Counted from the first letter of the stretch, positions 6,553 to 17,075 are shown. The stretch is 64,000 bases of DNA from JAGNGI01 sp035448825 (GCA_035448825.1 DAOTJS010000003.1:94362-158361); one strand, 5' to 3'. Numbers and translations are program-made. Notes: generated by a model not told the origin, from the sequence alone.

Positions 6553-9495
6553 TTATTTCATCAAGACCATTTTCTTTACTTGATGAAATTCACCGGCTTG
6601 AATCCGATAGAAATAGATGCCGGAGCCGACCTCACTGGCGTTCCAGGTTATGGAATAGCATCCAGCCGGTTGAGTCTCATTCACCAATCGGGTGACCTCA
6701 CGGCCATTGATATCAAAAACTGATAAAGTCACACGCGAATCTTTCGGCAGTTCATACCGCAAGGTAGTGGTTGGATTGAAAGGGTTGGGATAGTTGTTAT
6801 ACAGCCGGTACTCTGTGAGAATGGGTCGTTGGTGATCAAGAGAAACTGTAACGATTGTGAAAGACCATGGATTAATGTTACTACCCGAAGCCCAAACCGT
6901 ATCGCGATTACTATAAGCACAAACTTTCCAGTAGTATTTTCCTGGAGCTAAGGTATCAAAGGCTACCGCGGTATCCGCAATAGCATTAATCAAAGTATCC
7001 AGAATTGCAAAACTGCTGTCGCGACTCAAAGAAAAATCATAAACTAATGTATCTTCACGATCCGGATCGCTACTCATACCCCAGCGAAATATGCAAGCGG
7101 CCGACTCTCCTGACCAGCCGTTCTCTGGACTGACCAGTTCGAATGCCGTCGGTGGGTCATTAACCGGCGTCACGGTCAGTTGCACGGTGTCGGTAACAGT
7201 TAACGCATCTATAGTGGCGTGGAGATAAATGTGTCCTACACCATTCCAGTTTTCTGCCAGACTAACCCAAACCACATGGGATTCATTCAACGTAACGCTA
7301 ATGGCACTGGTATCGCTGGCAACTGAAAAGGTAACGGTTTTACCCTGCGGCGGCTGACTGAAAACTGTATCCAGATCGGCTAGCTGAAAATCCGGTGTGT
7401 CTTCGGCAACTTCCAAATCGGCTACCGGTTTGACGACTTTTATCTCAACCGGACTGATTTGAAAAGACCAGGGCGTTACATTACTTCCCGATCCCCAAAC
7501 CGTATCTTTACGAGTATTGTAAGCTGCTACTTTCCAGTAATGCTTGCCACCGGCAAATCGGGTAACCACTGCGCTGGTATCACTTCCCGTATGAATAGTG
7601 GTATCCAACACCGAGAAAGCATTATCAAGTCCAATTATTAGAGTATATTGAATAGCTCCAATCCGATCGGGATCATAACTGCGTGTCCAGCGAAAATTGG
7701 TAATATCCGCCTGGGAAATCGTTGCATTCTGTTCCGGATTTAGCAAAGTAAATGCCGTCGGTGGGTCATTAACCGGCGTCACCGTCAATTGCACGGTGTC
7801 GGTAACAGTTAATGCATCCATAGTGGCATGCAGATAAATGTGTCCTACACCATTCCAGTTTTCTGCCAGACTAACCCAAACCACATGGGATTCATTCAAC
7901 GTAACGCTAATGGCACTGGTATCGCTGGCAACTGAAAAGGTAACGGTTTTACCCTGCGGCGGCTGACTGAAAACTGTATCCAGATCGGCTAGCTGAAAAT
8001 CCGGTGTGTCTTCGGCAACTTCCAAATCGGCTACCGGTTTGACGACTTTTATCTCAACCGGACTGATTTGAAAAGACCAGGGCGTTACATTACTTCCCGA
8101 TCCCCAAACCGTATCTTTACGAGTATTGTAAGCTGCTACTTTCCAGTAATGCTTGCCACCGGCAAATCGGGTAACCACTGCGCTGGTATCACTTCCCGTA
8201 TGAATAGTGGTATCCAACACCGAGAAAGCATTATCAAGTCCAATTATTAGAGTATATTGAATAGCTCCAATCCGATCGGGATCATAACTGCGTGTCCAGC
8301 GAAAATTGGTAATATCCGCCTGGGAAATCGTTGCATTCTGTTCCGGATTTAGCAAAGTGAATGCCGTCGGTGGGTCATTGACCGGCGTCACGGTCAGTTG
8401 CACGGTGTCGGTAACAGTTAACGCATCCATAGTGGCGTGGAGATAAATTTGTCCCACACCATTCCAGTTTTCTGCCAGATTAACCCAAACCACATGAGAT
8501 TCATTCAGTGTAACGCTAATGGCATTGGTATCGCTGGCAACTGAAAAGGTAACGGTTTTACCCTGCGGCGGCTGACTGAAAACATTATCCAGATCAGCTA
8601 GCTGAAAATCCAGCGCGTCTTCGGCAACCATTAAATCTGGCACCGGCGCGATAATTTGAATCGTTGGCGCTGCGCTACTACCGTGGATTTCCAGAACAGC
8701 GGTTCCCTGAGAACTGAAGACCGCATCTCCTTGGGTATAAACAGTATTGATATTGGTGATTTCAGTCTGAGTCGAATAATCCCACAGGCGGTAGCTGATA
8801 GGATTGCCAGGCGTAAAGCCGTCTTTCTCCGGTGTAGTGGGATCATCGGTAGCCGCAACCATAGCTAGATATTGGCCAATCGGTTCGGTAAGAGTCTTTG
8901 CGCCGACGCAAATATCGCCGTCGAATATGCCGATTTCATCGCCGACTACCACCTCGAGCCCATCAATAGTAACCGCAGTAAGGTAAATATTCATCGCGAG
9001 GTAGGGATTGCCAATATAAACCGGCTGGAAGTGCGTCGGATAGATTCCTTGAGAAATACCATGAATTTCCAGAACAGCGGTTCCCTGAGAACTGAAGACC
9101 GCATCTCCTTGGGTATAAACAGTATTGATATTGGTGATTTCAGTCTGAGTCGAATAATCCCACAGGCGGTAGCTGATAGGATTGCCAGGCGTAAAGCCGT
9201 CTTTCTCCGGTGTAGTGGGATCATCGGTAGCCGCAACCATAGCTAGATATTGGCCAATCGGTTCGGTAAGAGTCTTTGCGCCGACGCAAATATCGCCGTC
9301 GAATATGCCGATTTCATCGCCGACTACCACCTCGAGCCCATCAATAGTAACCGCAGTAAGGTAAATATTCATCGCCAGATACGGATTTCCAATATAAACT
9401 GGCTGAAAGTGCGTCGGATTGGTTTCCGGCGCCGCTATTATAAATTGAATAATACCGACAAGTAATATTAGTAAACATCTTCGTATTTTCTTCAT
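6553..9495 (-). CDS. exported multi-repeat protein with type IX-type sorting tail (980 aa)
   Basis: Residues 1-21 are a signal peptide (ends FIIAA). Residues ~26-150 and ~152-276 are two nearly identical ~120-aa modules beginning THFQPVYIGNPYLAMNIYL. Then come three ~203-aa units (about 285-488, 488-691, 691-885). Each unit has a bacterial Ig/cadherin-like part (VAEDTPDFQLADLDTVFSQP ... TVTPVNDPPTAF) and an Fn3-like part (FRWTRSYDPDR ... GGKHYWKVAAYNT); the third unit's Fn3 part has diverged. Residues ~895-980 are the FlgD-like sorting domain (NNYPNPFNPTTTLRYELP ... VKKMVLMK). It is probably exported through type IX secretion to the surface or medium. Catalytic residues are not evident, so a structural or adhesive role is inferred. 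The 2520-aa protein gene is 17 bp upstream and shares modules with it. Confidence 0.8.
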   Translation of the reverse strand: MKKIRRCLLILLVGIIQFIIAAPETNPTHFQPVYIGNPYLAMNIYLTAVTIDGLEVVVGDEIGIFDGDICVGAKTLTEPIGQYLAMVAATDDPTTPEKDGFTPGNPISYRLWDYSTQTEITNINTVYTQGDAVFSSQGTAVLEIHGISQGIYPTHFQPVYIGNPYLAMNIYLTAVTIDGLEVVVGDEIGIFDGDICVGAKTLTEPIGQYLAMVAATDDPTTPEKDGFTPGNPISYRLWDYSTQTEITNINTVYTQGDAVFSSQGTAVLEIHGSSAAPTIQIIAPVPDLMVAEDALDFQLADLDNVFSQPPQGKTVTFSVASDTNAISVTLNESHVVWVNLAENWNGVGQIYLHATMDALTVTDTVQLTVTPVNDPPTAFTLLNPEQNATISQADITNFRWTRSYDPDRIGAIQYTLIIGLDNAFSVLDTTIHTGSDTSAVVTRFAGGKHYWKVAAYNTRKDTVWGSGSNVTPWSFQISPVEIKVVKPVADLEVAEDTPDFQLADLDTVFSQPPQGKTVTFSVASDTSAISVTLNESHVVWVSLAENWNGVGHIYLHATMDALTVTDTVQLTVTPVNDPPTAFTLLNPEQNATISQADITNFRWTRSYDPDRIGAIQYTLIIGLDNAFSVLDTTIHTGSDTSAVVTRFAGGKHYWKVAAYNTRKDTVWGSGSNVTPWSFQISPVEIKVVKPVADLEVAEDTPDFQLADLDTVFSQPPQGKTVTFSVASDTSAISVTLNESHVVWVSLAENWNGVGHIYLHATIDALTVTDTVQLTVTPVNDPPTAFELVSPENGWSGESAACIFRWGMSSDPDREDTLVYDFSLSRDSSFAILDTLINAIADTAVAFDTLAPGKYYWKVCAYSNRDTVWASGSNINPWSFTIVTVSLDHQRPILTEYRLYNNYPNPFNPTTTLRYELPKDSRVTLSVFDINGREVTRLVNETQPAGCYSITWNASEVGSGIYFYRIQAGEFHQVKKMVLMK
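7223..8358. repeat. 527-bp perfect direct repeat inside the 980-aa protein gene
   Basis: 7223-7749 and 7832-8358 are identical base for base, with a period of 609 bp (203 codons). The copies diverge on either side (first mismatches at 7222/7831 and 7750/8359), and a third, more diverged unit lies at about 8360-8640. Identity at synonymous sites means the duplication or conversion is recent. Confidence 0.95.
8687..9375. repeat. 311-bp perfect direct repeat encoding the NPY-type module
   Basis: 8687-8997 and 9065-9375 are identical, with a period of 378 bp (126 codons). They encode the two N-terminal modules of the 980-aa protein. Mismatches begin at 8998/9376, where the first bases of the module differ. 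Confidence 0.95.
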
Positions 9496-9512
9496 AATGA
9501 CCTCAGGCGGGC

Positions 9513-12500
9513 TTATTTCATCAGGATGGCTTTACGGGTTTTACTATATGATCCGGTATTGAGCTGATAGAAATAGATTCCACTCGGAACCGGAACGCCA
9601 TGGCTGTCACAGCCATTCCAGACTACAGAATATTTACCAACTTCCTGATATTCGGATACCAGCTGATTGACCAATCTTCCCTGGAGATCGAAAATACGGA
9701 TTTCTACTTTTCCCGGTTTGGGTAAATCGTAGCGCAGAGTTGTGGTCGGATTGAAAGGATTAGGATAATTCTGATGTAAACTATATTCTTTAGGAATACG
9801 CTGGGCTTCCAGTTCGACGACGATTGTCCCGTGAGCATTGAATTTGAGAATCCCGGCATTATCCTCATACTTCACAGCCTTTGCCGATACCAGCAATTCC
9901 TCGTTACCATCCCAGATTTTGAAGGAGATGGGATCGTTTTCGTTGAATCCTTCGATCTCTTCGCTAAGTGGATCGTCCGCGCCAATAATTAACGGCAGAT
10001 AGGCATTTTCGGTATTCAGAGGATAAGGCAAAGCCGCAGCTGTGATACACTGATTCTGATGGTAGATGGCGATCTCGGCACCGGTTTTCAGTGGCTCACC
10101 TTCTACATTAGCCGACATTACATAAACGTTCATCGGTAAATAAGGATTGGTTTCGGTTATTGGTAAATAATGACTGGGTGACACTGCCAATGGAGCCATC
10201 TGAGATTTTGCCAGAGGGGCTTTGGCAGGTTGGTTTACAGTTACAGAAGCTGTGCTGTTGACTTTGATGTAATAGCCTTCACCCGGTTCGAAATTACCGA
10301 TGTTATTGACCCAGCCAATGACCGGTAATTTTTCAATAGCATTACCAACTTCATCCTGGACTTTTTGTAACTTGTTGTTATCTATCAAAGACTGAATGAC
10401 GTTCAAGGCGTTCTGAGCTGATGTAGCCGGGTAGCTCATAATATTCCAGCCGGTATTAAGAGGTATCTCCAGTGGTAGTGTTACTCCATTGCCTTCAATA
10501 GTCAATGTTTGATTTGAAGCCACTTTTACATAATAGCCTTCTGTGGCAGCCATATTGCCGATATTATTGACCCAGCCGATAGCTCCCAATTTTTCAACTG
10601 CGTTACCGGTTTCATTCTGGATTTTTATCAAGCTATTATTACTAACTAGATTTTGAAAAATATTGAGCATATCGGGGTTAGCGGGTATACTGTAAAAGGA
10701 TACAATATTCCACCCTAAATCCAGGGCAATAGTCTGAGATACACTGTGACTGCCAGCCAGACTGACTACGGCTGTTCCCTGAGATGAGAAAATTCCCACC
10801 CCTTGAGTATAGGTCGCCTGGACACTGGTGATCTCAAGACATTGATCCCTATTCCAGAGCCGGTAACTGATCGTATGTCCCGACGTAAAACCGTCCTTCT
10901 CAGGCGTAGTCGGGTCGTCAGTAGCGGCAACTAATGGCAGATAAGGAGCGATAGATCCGGTTACTACTCCGGCGCCCACACAAAGTTCTCCGTCAAAAAT
11001 ACCAATCTCATCACCAACGCCTAAAGTAACACCGTCTATTGTGGCATCCGTAATGTAGATATTCATCGCCAGGTAAGGATTACCAGTGTAAACCGGAGCG
11101 AAATGAGAAAGTACCGGAATTTCACCACCAAGATCAACTGCCACCGCTGCATCGGCATTAACCCGCAAGTCAGCCAAATTGTCCCCGGCGAGTAATGCGA
11201 AAACTGCGGTAATACTACCATTTACCGGGATAGTATAAGGTCCGGTCCCCAGCACGTTTCGAATATCTCCTGCAGAGGAAGGCAGGTCAGAAAATTGGGT
11301 CATTGCCCGATATAGAAATACATCGGCATTTTCATCCTCGCCCGAATTAGCCAACCAGGTTCTATAACCGGATACATTACCGGTTAAGGCCGTCATCCCA
11401 AAATAAGGAGTTTCATCATTTAAAAATGCATAACTAAGTCGTTTCTCAGCATCATACCCAGCATAATTTTGGGTTGCGTTGCTACCAACATCCCAATCCA
11501 TTCCTAAACCAATATACAGATCCGTTAGCTGTCTTCCAGACTTGTTATAAATTTCATATTCCACTAAAACATAATTCTGATCAGGATTGGTAGATTTGGA
11601 ATGAGTTCTTTGGACAACTTCGACACCAATAGGATTTAATTTCCGTGTATCATTAAAACGACTTTCAAAAGCTTGATCAAAGCCTGTCAACAAACTTCCT
11701 ACAGAATGAACCTGCTCCAGAGTACCAAACTCGTTGTTGTATAATTTTCCAGAAACCTGATTCGCACTCTGAGCAATAATAAGACTACCAATGAACAGTC
11801 CGTTTGTACCATTATATTGAAAGCCGTTACCGTTAAGATCGGGTAAAGTATTACCGACGAATCCGTTATTGTAAACACTCAGTAATACATTATTATTGTT
11901 GTGAGTATCTGTGCTTACTCGTATCGAATCTACCCAGATATGGTAGTTCCCCTGAGTTACACCGGCTGAATTCCTCGCCTCCAGAACAAACCAGTAGTGT
12001 CCGGCAGTAGTAGGTGTCCAGTATACCCATTCACCGTTTATTATTAAACCACGGGGACCAGTGACGAGCGTCAAGGTTGGTTTAGGCCATCCTGAACAGA
12101 GTGGACGATATGAAAAATTCACATTCGCCACACCGAAGAGTTCTTGAGCTTGAAATTCAGGAGCAATTTCCGGTTCAACCGATGGGGCATAAGCCGAAAC
12201 AATCCGGGCTCCATTCTGCATCAAAAGATCATTATGGTTAGCAGTTTTGTCCACACAGACCGGATAGGAACCATTTACTTCAACGTCTTGATCAAGAGGC
12301 CAATATCCGACCAGACCGACTTCATCACCTACGAGCTGCTGGTTCATTACATTCTGAATTTCCTCCTGACTGCGGCTAACATTCCAGAGTCGTACTTCAT
12401 CTATAACACCGTCAAAATAATTATTCCAGGTGCCTCCTAGATAAAATCCCGCATCTCCAGGTCCGATATTGGCAGTAAAAGGTCCTTGGCTGACAAGTTC

Positions 12501-15500
12501 ACCGTTAACATAGAGCCGTAGATTGCTACCATCATAAGTTCCAGCCAAATGGGTCCACTCCCCGATCGTTATCGGATTTGTACTGATGACTCCGTTATGA
12601 GCACCGCCAGGATTTCCATCGCTAACAACGAAATCGAAGCGCGGCTCATCGGACGGACCGAGATTGTTGATGCGGAGTTCATAAGCGTACCAGGGCTCAG
12701 CATTCCAATAAGGACGCGAAACCAGCACGGCTGAATTACCATTTTCGGGTAAATTCAGCGGGAAAACCCAGGCTTCGACTGTTATGGCTTTACCGGTGAT
12801 AATATAGGCACTGGGATTAGCTGCTGGATTGATTGGACTACTGTCGGTTACACGTAGTCTGGCTTTCTGGCCATTTAAATAAACCGAAGCGTTTAGAGCA
12901 GGACCATATCCATTAAAAATATCAACGGCCAGCGTTTGTCTGGGTGAACTATCGTCAATCTCAAAACTCCGATTACCTTCAAAACCTTCCCAAACCCAGA
13001 CCGTACCGGCAGGAAGTGTAATAAGACCTGTATATTTATACCCAACAGTTTTGCCAGTCCCAGACGGAAATAATACATCCACTGTATAGATACCATCACT
13101 ATCGGAATCGTCCATCGGCAATGAGCCAGGCACCCAATTCAATGGTACAGCATCACCTTGCAGGGATACTGCGCTAAAAATGCCTTCATAGCCAGACATA
13201 TCAACTGTAAATGTGACAGTAACATCCTGCGTAATGGGATTACCACGATAATAAATGACCGGTTTGATTGGTTCCAGGACAATATTTGCTCCTCTAATTA
13301 CTAATTCCCGATTTTCCACGCTTTCCCAACCATTATTAGTCCATTTCGAATCAGGAAATAATCTGAATTTCCAACCGACGATATCACCGGGATTACCAGT
13401 TACAACGGTTGTAAAGAGGTAAATATTCGGATTGCTCTCACTGGGCAACATTTTCTGATGAGAATCCCAGCCATTGAAATCACCATTTACGACAATAGAA
13501 TCAGCAGGATTTGCAGGATCAAACCAACCATTTGCGATGAAGTCAGTCAGGTCGGCCTGGAAAGTTATCGTAAACTCGCTGACAGGACTCCCGGGTTCGG
13601 TCTGCAATTGATCAAAAAGGGTCGTTCCCCTAACAAAATCACCCATAGTTGTGTTTTCAGTTTGTATGACGATTTGCCAGCCGACGATTCGATCTTTGTC
13701 CAATATACCGTTATTATTTACTCCATTCCAACCTACTGCACTAAAACCCTGATCATTCGGAAACTCGGCACCACGATCTACCAGCGGCATCCGAATCTGA
13801 TTCCAGCCGGGTTGCATATCAAACACGCCCGATTTCCAATATAGCCATTGCTCAGTGCTGTTGGGAGTCCCATCATAGACGGCATCACCACCGACATCCA
13901 GAAGATTAAATTCAAAAAAAGTTTTTTCACTCTGCGAAGCTGGGATCGTATTATAAAACCATATTGTCAAATAATCAGCCCTGGAAACATCAAAATATTC
14001 TCCGACCGGAGCGGTTTTTTTATACTCAATCGAGGCTTTTCCACCCCAATCATCACCATGATTGATTGTCCATTCGACTTGAAGCGCCGCACGACCTTCT
14101 TTAACTATGGAGTAATTATCCGATAGATTAATTTGACCCGATCCGGTTGCCCAACTTGAAACCAGTGGATCACCGGTGGTATTGTCAAAAGAATAACTCA
14201 AAGCCGCTGTACCACCACCGCCACCTTGTGTCATAGCCATAGCATAATTAGAGTAATCTGAATAACCGTAAACGTTATAAGCCTGTACGCGGTAAAAATA
14301 CTGGGTTGAGGCGGCCAAGCCCTGATCCTGATAAGTAGTCGTATTGGCTCTAACATTCGTAATTTGCATAAAAGTTTTGCCACCGTCCATACTGCGCTCA
14401 ATTATAAATCCCTCTTCATTATCGGAATTGTCATTCCAGCTTAGATCAATTTGTGAAGCAGAGACAGCCATTGCTCGAAGGGGATAAGGTGCGGAAGGCA
14501 CTTCACTGCTGCCGCCACCCTTTTCTACTTGCAATTGGTCAAAAAGAGTCGTTCCACTAACAATATCACCCAAAGAGGTATTTTCAGTCTGAATATTGAT
14601 TTGCCAGCCGACGATTCTGTCCTTGTCCAAAATACCATTATTAGCTACTCCGTTCCAGCCCGGCGCGCTAAAGCCCTGATCATTCGGATTTGCTATCCCG
14701 CGATCCACCAGCGGCATCCGTATCTGATTCCAGCCGGCTTGCAGATCAAATACTCCCGATTTTCGGTAGAGCCATTGCTCTGCGCTATTGGTAGTCCCAT
14801 CATAGGCGGCATCTCCACCGGCTTCCAGAAGATGGAATTCGAATAAAGTTCTCTCACTTTGCGAAGCCGGCACTGAGTTATATACCCATAGCGTCAGATA
14901 ATCCGCACCCGAAACATCAAAATATTCACCAACCGGAGCAGTCTTCTTATACTCAATTCCACTATTGCCACCCCAATCATCCCCGTGATTGATTGTCCAT
15001 TCAGATTGAAGCGCTGCATGACCTTCTTTAACTATGGAGTAATTATCCGATAGACCAATTTTACCCGATCCGGTTGCCCAACTTGAAACCAGTGGATCAG
15101 CGGTGGTATTGTCAAAAGAATAACTCAAAGCCGCTGTACCACCACCGCCACCTTGTGTCATAGCCATAGCATAATTAGAGTAATCTGAATAACCGTAAAC
15201 GTTATAAGCCTGTACGCGGTAAAAATACTGGGTTGAGGCGGCCAAGCCCTGATCCTGATAAGTAGTCGTATTGGCTCTAACATTCGTAATTTGCATAAAA
15301 GTTATGCCGCCGTCCATACTGCGCTCAATTATAAATCCCTCTTCATTATCGGAATTGTCAATCCAGCTTAGATCAATTTGTGATGCAGAGACAGCCATTG
15401 CTCGAAGGGCAAAAGGTGCGGAAGGCACTTCACTGCTGCCGCCCTTTTCTACTTGCAACTGATCGAAAAGAGTCGTTCCACTAACAAAATCACCCATAGT

Positions 15501-17075
15501 TGTGTTTTCAGTTTGTATGACGATTTGCCAGCCGACGATTCGATCTTTGTCCAATATACCGTTATTATTTACTCCATTCCAACCTACTGCACTAAAACCC
15601 TGATCATTCGGAAACTCGGCACCACGATCTACCAGCGGCATCCGAATCTGATTCCAGCCGGGTTGCAGATCAAATACTCCCGATTTTCGGAAATACCAGT
15701 ACTCTGCACTATTGCAAGTACCATCATAAGCGACATCTCCACCGGCTTCCAAAAGATGAAATTCGAATAAAGTTCTCCCACTTTGCGAAGCTGGCACTGA
15801 GTTATATACCCATAGCGTCAGATAATCCGCACCCGAAACATCAAAATATTCACCAACCGGTGCGGTTTTCGTATAATTAATTGTACCATTGCCGCCCCAT
15901 TCGTTTTCATGGACTATCTGCCATTCGACTTGAAGCGCCGCGCGACCTTCTTTAACTATGGAGTAATTATCCGATAGATTAATTTGACCCGATCCGGTTG
16001 CCCAACTTGAAACCAGTGGATCACCGGTGGTATTGTCAAAAGAATAACTCAAAGCCGCTGTACCACCACCGCCACCTTGTGTCATAGCCATAGCATAATT
16101 AGAGTAATCTGAATAACCGTAAACGTTATAAGCCTGTACGCGGTAAAAATACTGGGTTGAGGCGGCCAAGCCCTGATCCTGATAAGTAGTCGTATTGGCT
16201 CTAACATTCGTAATTTGCATAAAAGTTATGCCGCCGTCCATACTGCGCTCAATTATAAATCCCTCTTCATTATCGGAATTGTCAATCCAGCTTAGATCAA
16301 TTTGTGATGCAGAGACAGCCATTGCTCGAAGGGCAAAAGGTGCGGAAGGCACTTCACTGCTGCCGCCGCCCTTTTCTACTTGCAATTGGTCAAAAAGAGT
16401 CGTTCCACTAACAATATCACCCAAAGAGGTATTTTCAGTCTGAATATTGATTTGCCAGCCGACGATTCTGTCCTTGTCCAAAATACCATTATTAGCTACT
16501 CCGTTCCAGCCCGGTGCGCTAAAGCCCTGATCATTCGGATTTGCTATCCCGCGATTCACCAGCGGCATCCGAATCTGATTCCAGCCGGGTTGCATATCAA
16601 ACACGCCCGATTTCCAATATAGCCATTGCTCAGTGCTGTTGGGAGTCCCATCATAGACGGCATCACCACCGACATCCAGAAGATTAAATTCAAAAAAAGT
16701 TTTTTCACTCTGCGAAGCTGGGATCGTATTATAAAACCATATTGTCAAATAATCAGCCCTGGAAACATCAAAATATTCTCCGACCGGAGCGGTTTTTTTA
16801 TACTCAATCGAGGCTTTTCCACCCCAATCATCCCCGTGATTGATTGTCCATTCAGATTGAAGCGCCGCATGACCTTCTTTAAATATGGAGTAGTTATCTG
16901 ATATGTTAATCTGACCTGATCCGGTAGTCCATGTCGAGACCAGCGGATCACCGGTGGTATTGTCAAAAGAATAACTCAAAGCCGCTGTACCACCATCTTG
17001 TCCCCTAACATTGGTTAAGCCGATCGCAATGACCACCACTAAAAAAAGATTACGAGTCAATTGTTGAAATTTCAT
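9513..17075 (-). CDS. giant exported modular protein with type IX-type sorting tail (2520 aa)
   Basis: Signal peptide at residues 1-25. Four ~205-aa carbohydrate-binding-like modules start near 30, 338, 647 and 955 (TAALSYSFDNTT ... LFDQLQ); the first three are each followed by an Fn3 domain (SAPFALRAMAVSASQIDLSW). Two starch-binding-like beta domains follow (about 1165-1380, VNGDFNGWD and VTFTVDMSG), then a LamG/concanavalin-like domain (~1405-1600, KAITVEAWVFP ... GVIDEVRLWN). After that come an Ig-like part (~1635-1720), a ~260-aa unassigned region, an NPY module (~1988-2108), two GWN(I)xS modules (~2112-2290), a second NPY module (~2295-2420) and the sorting domain (2430-2520). Binding of extracellular polysaccharide is inferred; no glycosidase domain is seen. 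The start is supported by AAGGAGGAAG 5-6 bp before the ATG. Confidence 0.8.
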   Translation of the reverse strand: MKFQQLTRNLFLVVVIAIGLTNVRGQDGGTAALSYSFDNTTGDPLVSTWTTGSGQINISDNYSIFKEGHAALQSEWTINHGDDWGGKASIEYKKTAPVGEYFDVSRADYLTIWFYNTIPASQSEKTFFEFNLLDVGGDAVYDGTPNSTEQWLYWKSGVFDMQPGWNQIRMPLVNRGIANPNDQGFSAPGWNGVANNGILDKDRIVGWQINIQTENTSLGDIVSGTTLFDQLQVEKGGGSSEVPSAPFALRAMAVSASQIDLSWIDNSDNEEGFIIERSMDGGITFMQITNVRANTTTYQDQGLAASTQYFYRVQAYNVYGYSDYSNYAMAMTQGGGGGTAALSYSFDNTTGDPLVSSWATGSGQINLSDNYSIVKEGRAALQVEWQIVHENEWGGNGTINYTKTAPVGEYFDVSGADYLTLWVYNSVPASQSGRTLFEFHLLEAGGDVAYDGTCNSAEYWYFRKSGVFDLQPGWNQIRMPLVDRGAEFPNDQGFSAVGWNGVNNNGILDKDRIVGWQIVIQTENTTMGDFVSGTTLFDQLQVEKGGSSEVPSAPFALRAMAVSASQIDLSWIDNSDNEEGFIIERSMDGGITFMQITNVRANTTTYQDQGLAASTQYFYRVQAYNVYGYSDYSNYAMAMTQGGGGGTAALSYSFDNTTADPLVSSWATGSGKIGLSDNYSIVKEGHAALQSEWTINHGDDWGGNSGIEYKKTAPVGEYFDVSGADYLTLWVYNSVPASQSERTLFEFHLLEAGGDAAYDGTTNSAEQWLYRKSGVFDLQAGWNQIRMPLVDRGIANPNDQGFSAPGWNGVANNGILDKDRIVGWQINIQTENTSLGDIVSGTTLFDQLQVEKGGGSSEVPSAPYPLRAMAVSASQIDLSWNDNSDNEEGFIIERSMDGGKTFMQITNVRANTTTYQDQGLAASTQYFYRVQAYNVYGYSDYSNYAMAMTQGGGGGTAALSYSFDNTTGDPLVSSWATGSGQINLSDNYSIVKEGRAALQVEWTINHGDDWGGKASIEYKKTAPVGEYFDVSRADYLTIWFYNTIPASQSEKTFFEFNLLDVGGDAVYDGTPNSTEQWLYWKSGVFDMQPGWNQIRMPLVDRGAEFPNDQGFSAVGWNGVNNNGILDKDRIVGWQIVIQTENTTMGDFVRGTTLFDQLQTEPGSPVSEFTITFQADLTDFIANGWFDPANPADSIVVNGDFNGWDSHQKMLPSESNPNIYLFTTVVTGNPGDIVGWKFRLFPDSKWTNNGWESVENRELVIRGANIVLEPIKPVIYYRGNPITQDVTVTFTVDMSGYEGIFSAVSLQGDAVPLNWVPGSLPMDDSDSDGIYTVDVLFPSGTGKTVGYKYTGLITLPAGTVWVWEGFEGNRSFEIDDSSPRQTLAVDIFNGYGPALNASVYLNGQKARLRVTDSSPINPAANPSAYIITGKAITVEAWVFPLNLPENGNSAVLVSRPYWNAEPWYAYELRINNLGPSDEPRFDFVVSDGNPGGAHNGVISTNPITIGEWTHLAGTYDGSNLRLYVNGELVSQGPFTANIGPGDAGFYLGGTWNNYFDGVIDEVRLWNVSRSQEEIQNVMNQQLVGDEVGLVGYWPLDQDVEVNGSYPVCVDKTANHNDLLMQNGARIVSAYAPSVEPEIAPEFQAQELFGVANVNFSYRPLCSGWPKPTLTLVTGPRGLIINGEWVYWTPTTAGHYWFVLEARNSAGVTQGNYHIWVDSIRVSTDTHNNNNVLLSVYNNGFVGNTLPDLNGNGFQYNGTNGLFIGSLIIAQSANQVSGKLYNNEFGTLEQVHSVGSLLTGFDQAFESRFNDTRKLNPIGVEVVQRTHSKSTNPDQNYVLVEYEIYNKSGRQLTDLYIGLGMDWDVGSNATQNYAGYDAEKRLSYAFLNDETPYFGMTALTGNVSGYRTWLANSGEDENADVFLYRAMTQFSDLPSSAGDIRNVLGTGPYTIPVNGSITAVFALLAGDNLADLRVNADAAVAVDLGGEIPVLSHFAPVYTGNPYLAMNIYITDATIDGVTLGVGDEIGIFDGELCVGAGVVTGSIAPYLPLVAATDDPTTPEKDGFTSGHTISYRLWNRDQCLEITSVQATYTQGVGIFSSQGTAVVSLAGSHSVSQTIALDLGWNIVSFYSIPANPDMLNIFQNLVSNNSLIKIQNETGNAVEKLGAIGWVNNIGNMAATEGYYVKVASNQTLTIEGNGVTLPLEIPLNTGWNIMSYPATSAQNALNVIQSLIDNNKLQKVQDEVGNAIEKLPVIGWVNNIGNFEPGEGYYIKVNSTASVTVNQPAKAPLAKSQMAPLAVSPSHYLPITETNPYLPMNVYVMSANVEGEPLKTGAEIAIYHQNQCITAAALPYPLNTENAYLPLIIGADDPLSEEIEGFNENDPISFKIWDGNEELLVSAKAVKYEDNAGILKFNAHGTIVVELEAQRIPKEYSLHQNYPNPFNPTTTLRYDLPKPGKVEIRIFDLQGRLVNQLVSEYQEVGKYSVVWNGCDSHGVPVPSGIYFYQLNTGSYSKTRKAILMK
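13590..17005. repeat. four tandem ~925-bp repeats of the giant gene, mosaic
   Basis: Units of about 924-927 bp cover the carbohydrate-binding-like/Fn3 pairs; the last unit (lowest coordinates) lacks the Fn3 part. Identity is patchy. 13780-14054 is identical to 16558-16832 (units 4 and 1), while about 13624-13816 matches unit 2 at 15476-15668. The two blocks overlap at 13780-13816, marking a conversion or crossover junction. Confidence 0.9.

Noticed and set aside
7459..8250. Two identical 60-aa + strand frames at 7459 and 8068
   Set aside because: They are antisense shadows of the perfect repeat in the 980-aa protein gene.
12144..12440. + strand frames of 60-130 aa across 12144-16901
   Set aside because: All are antisense to the giant protein gene and recur with its repeats.
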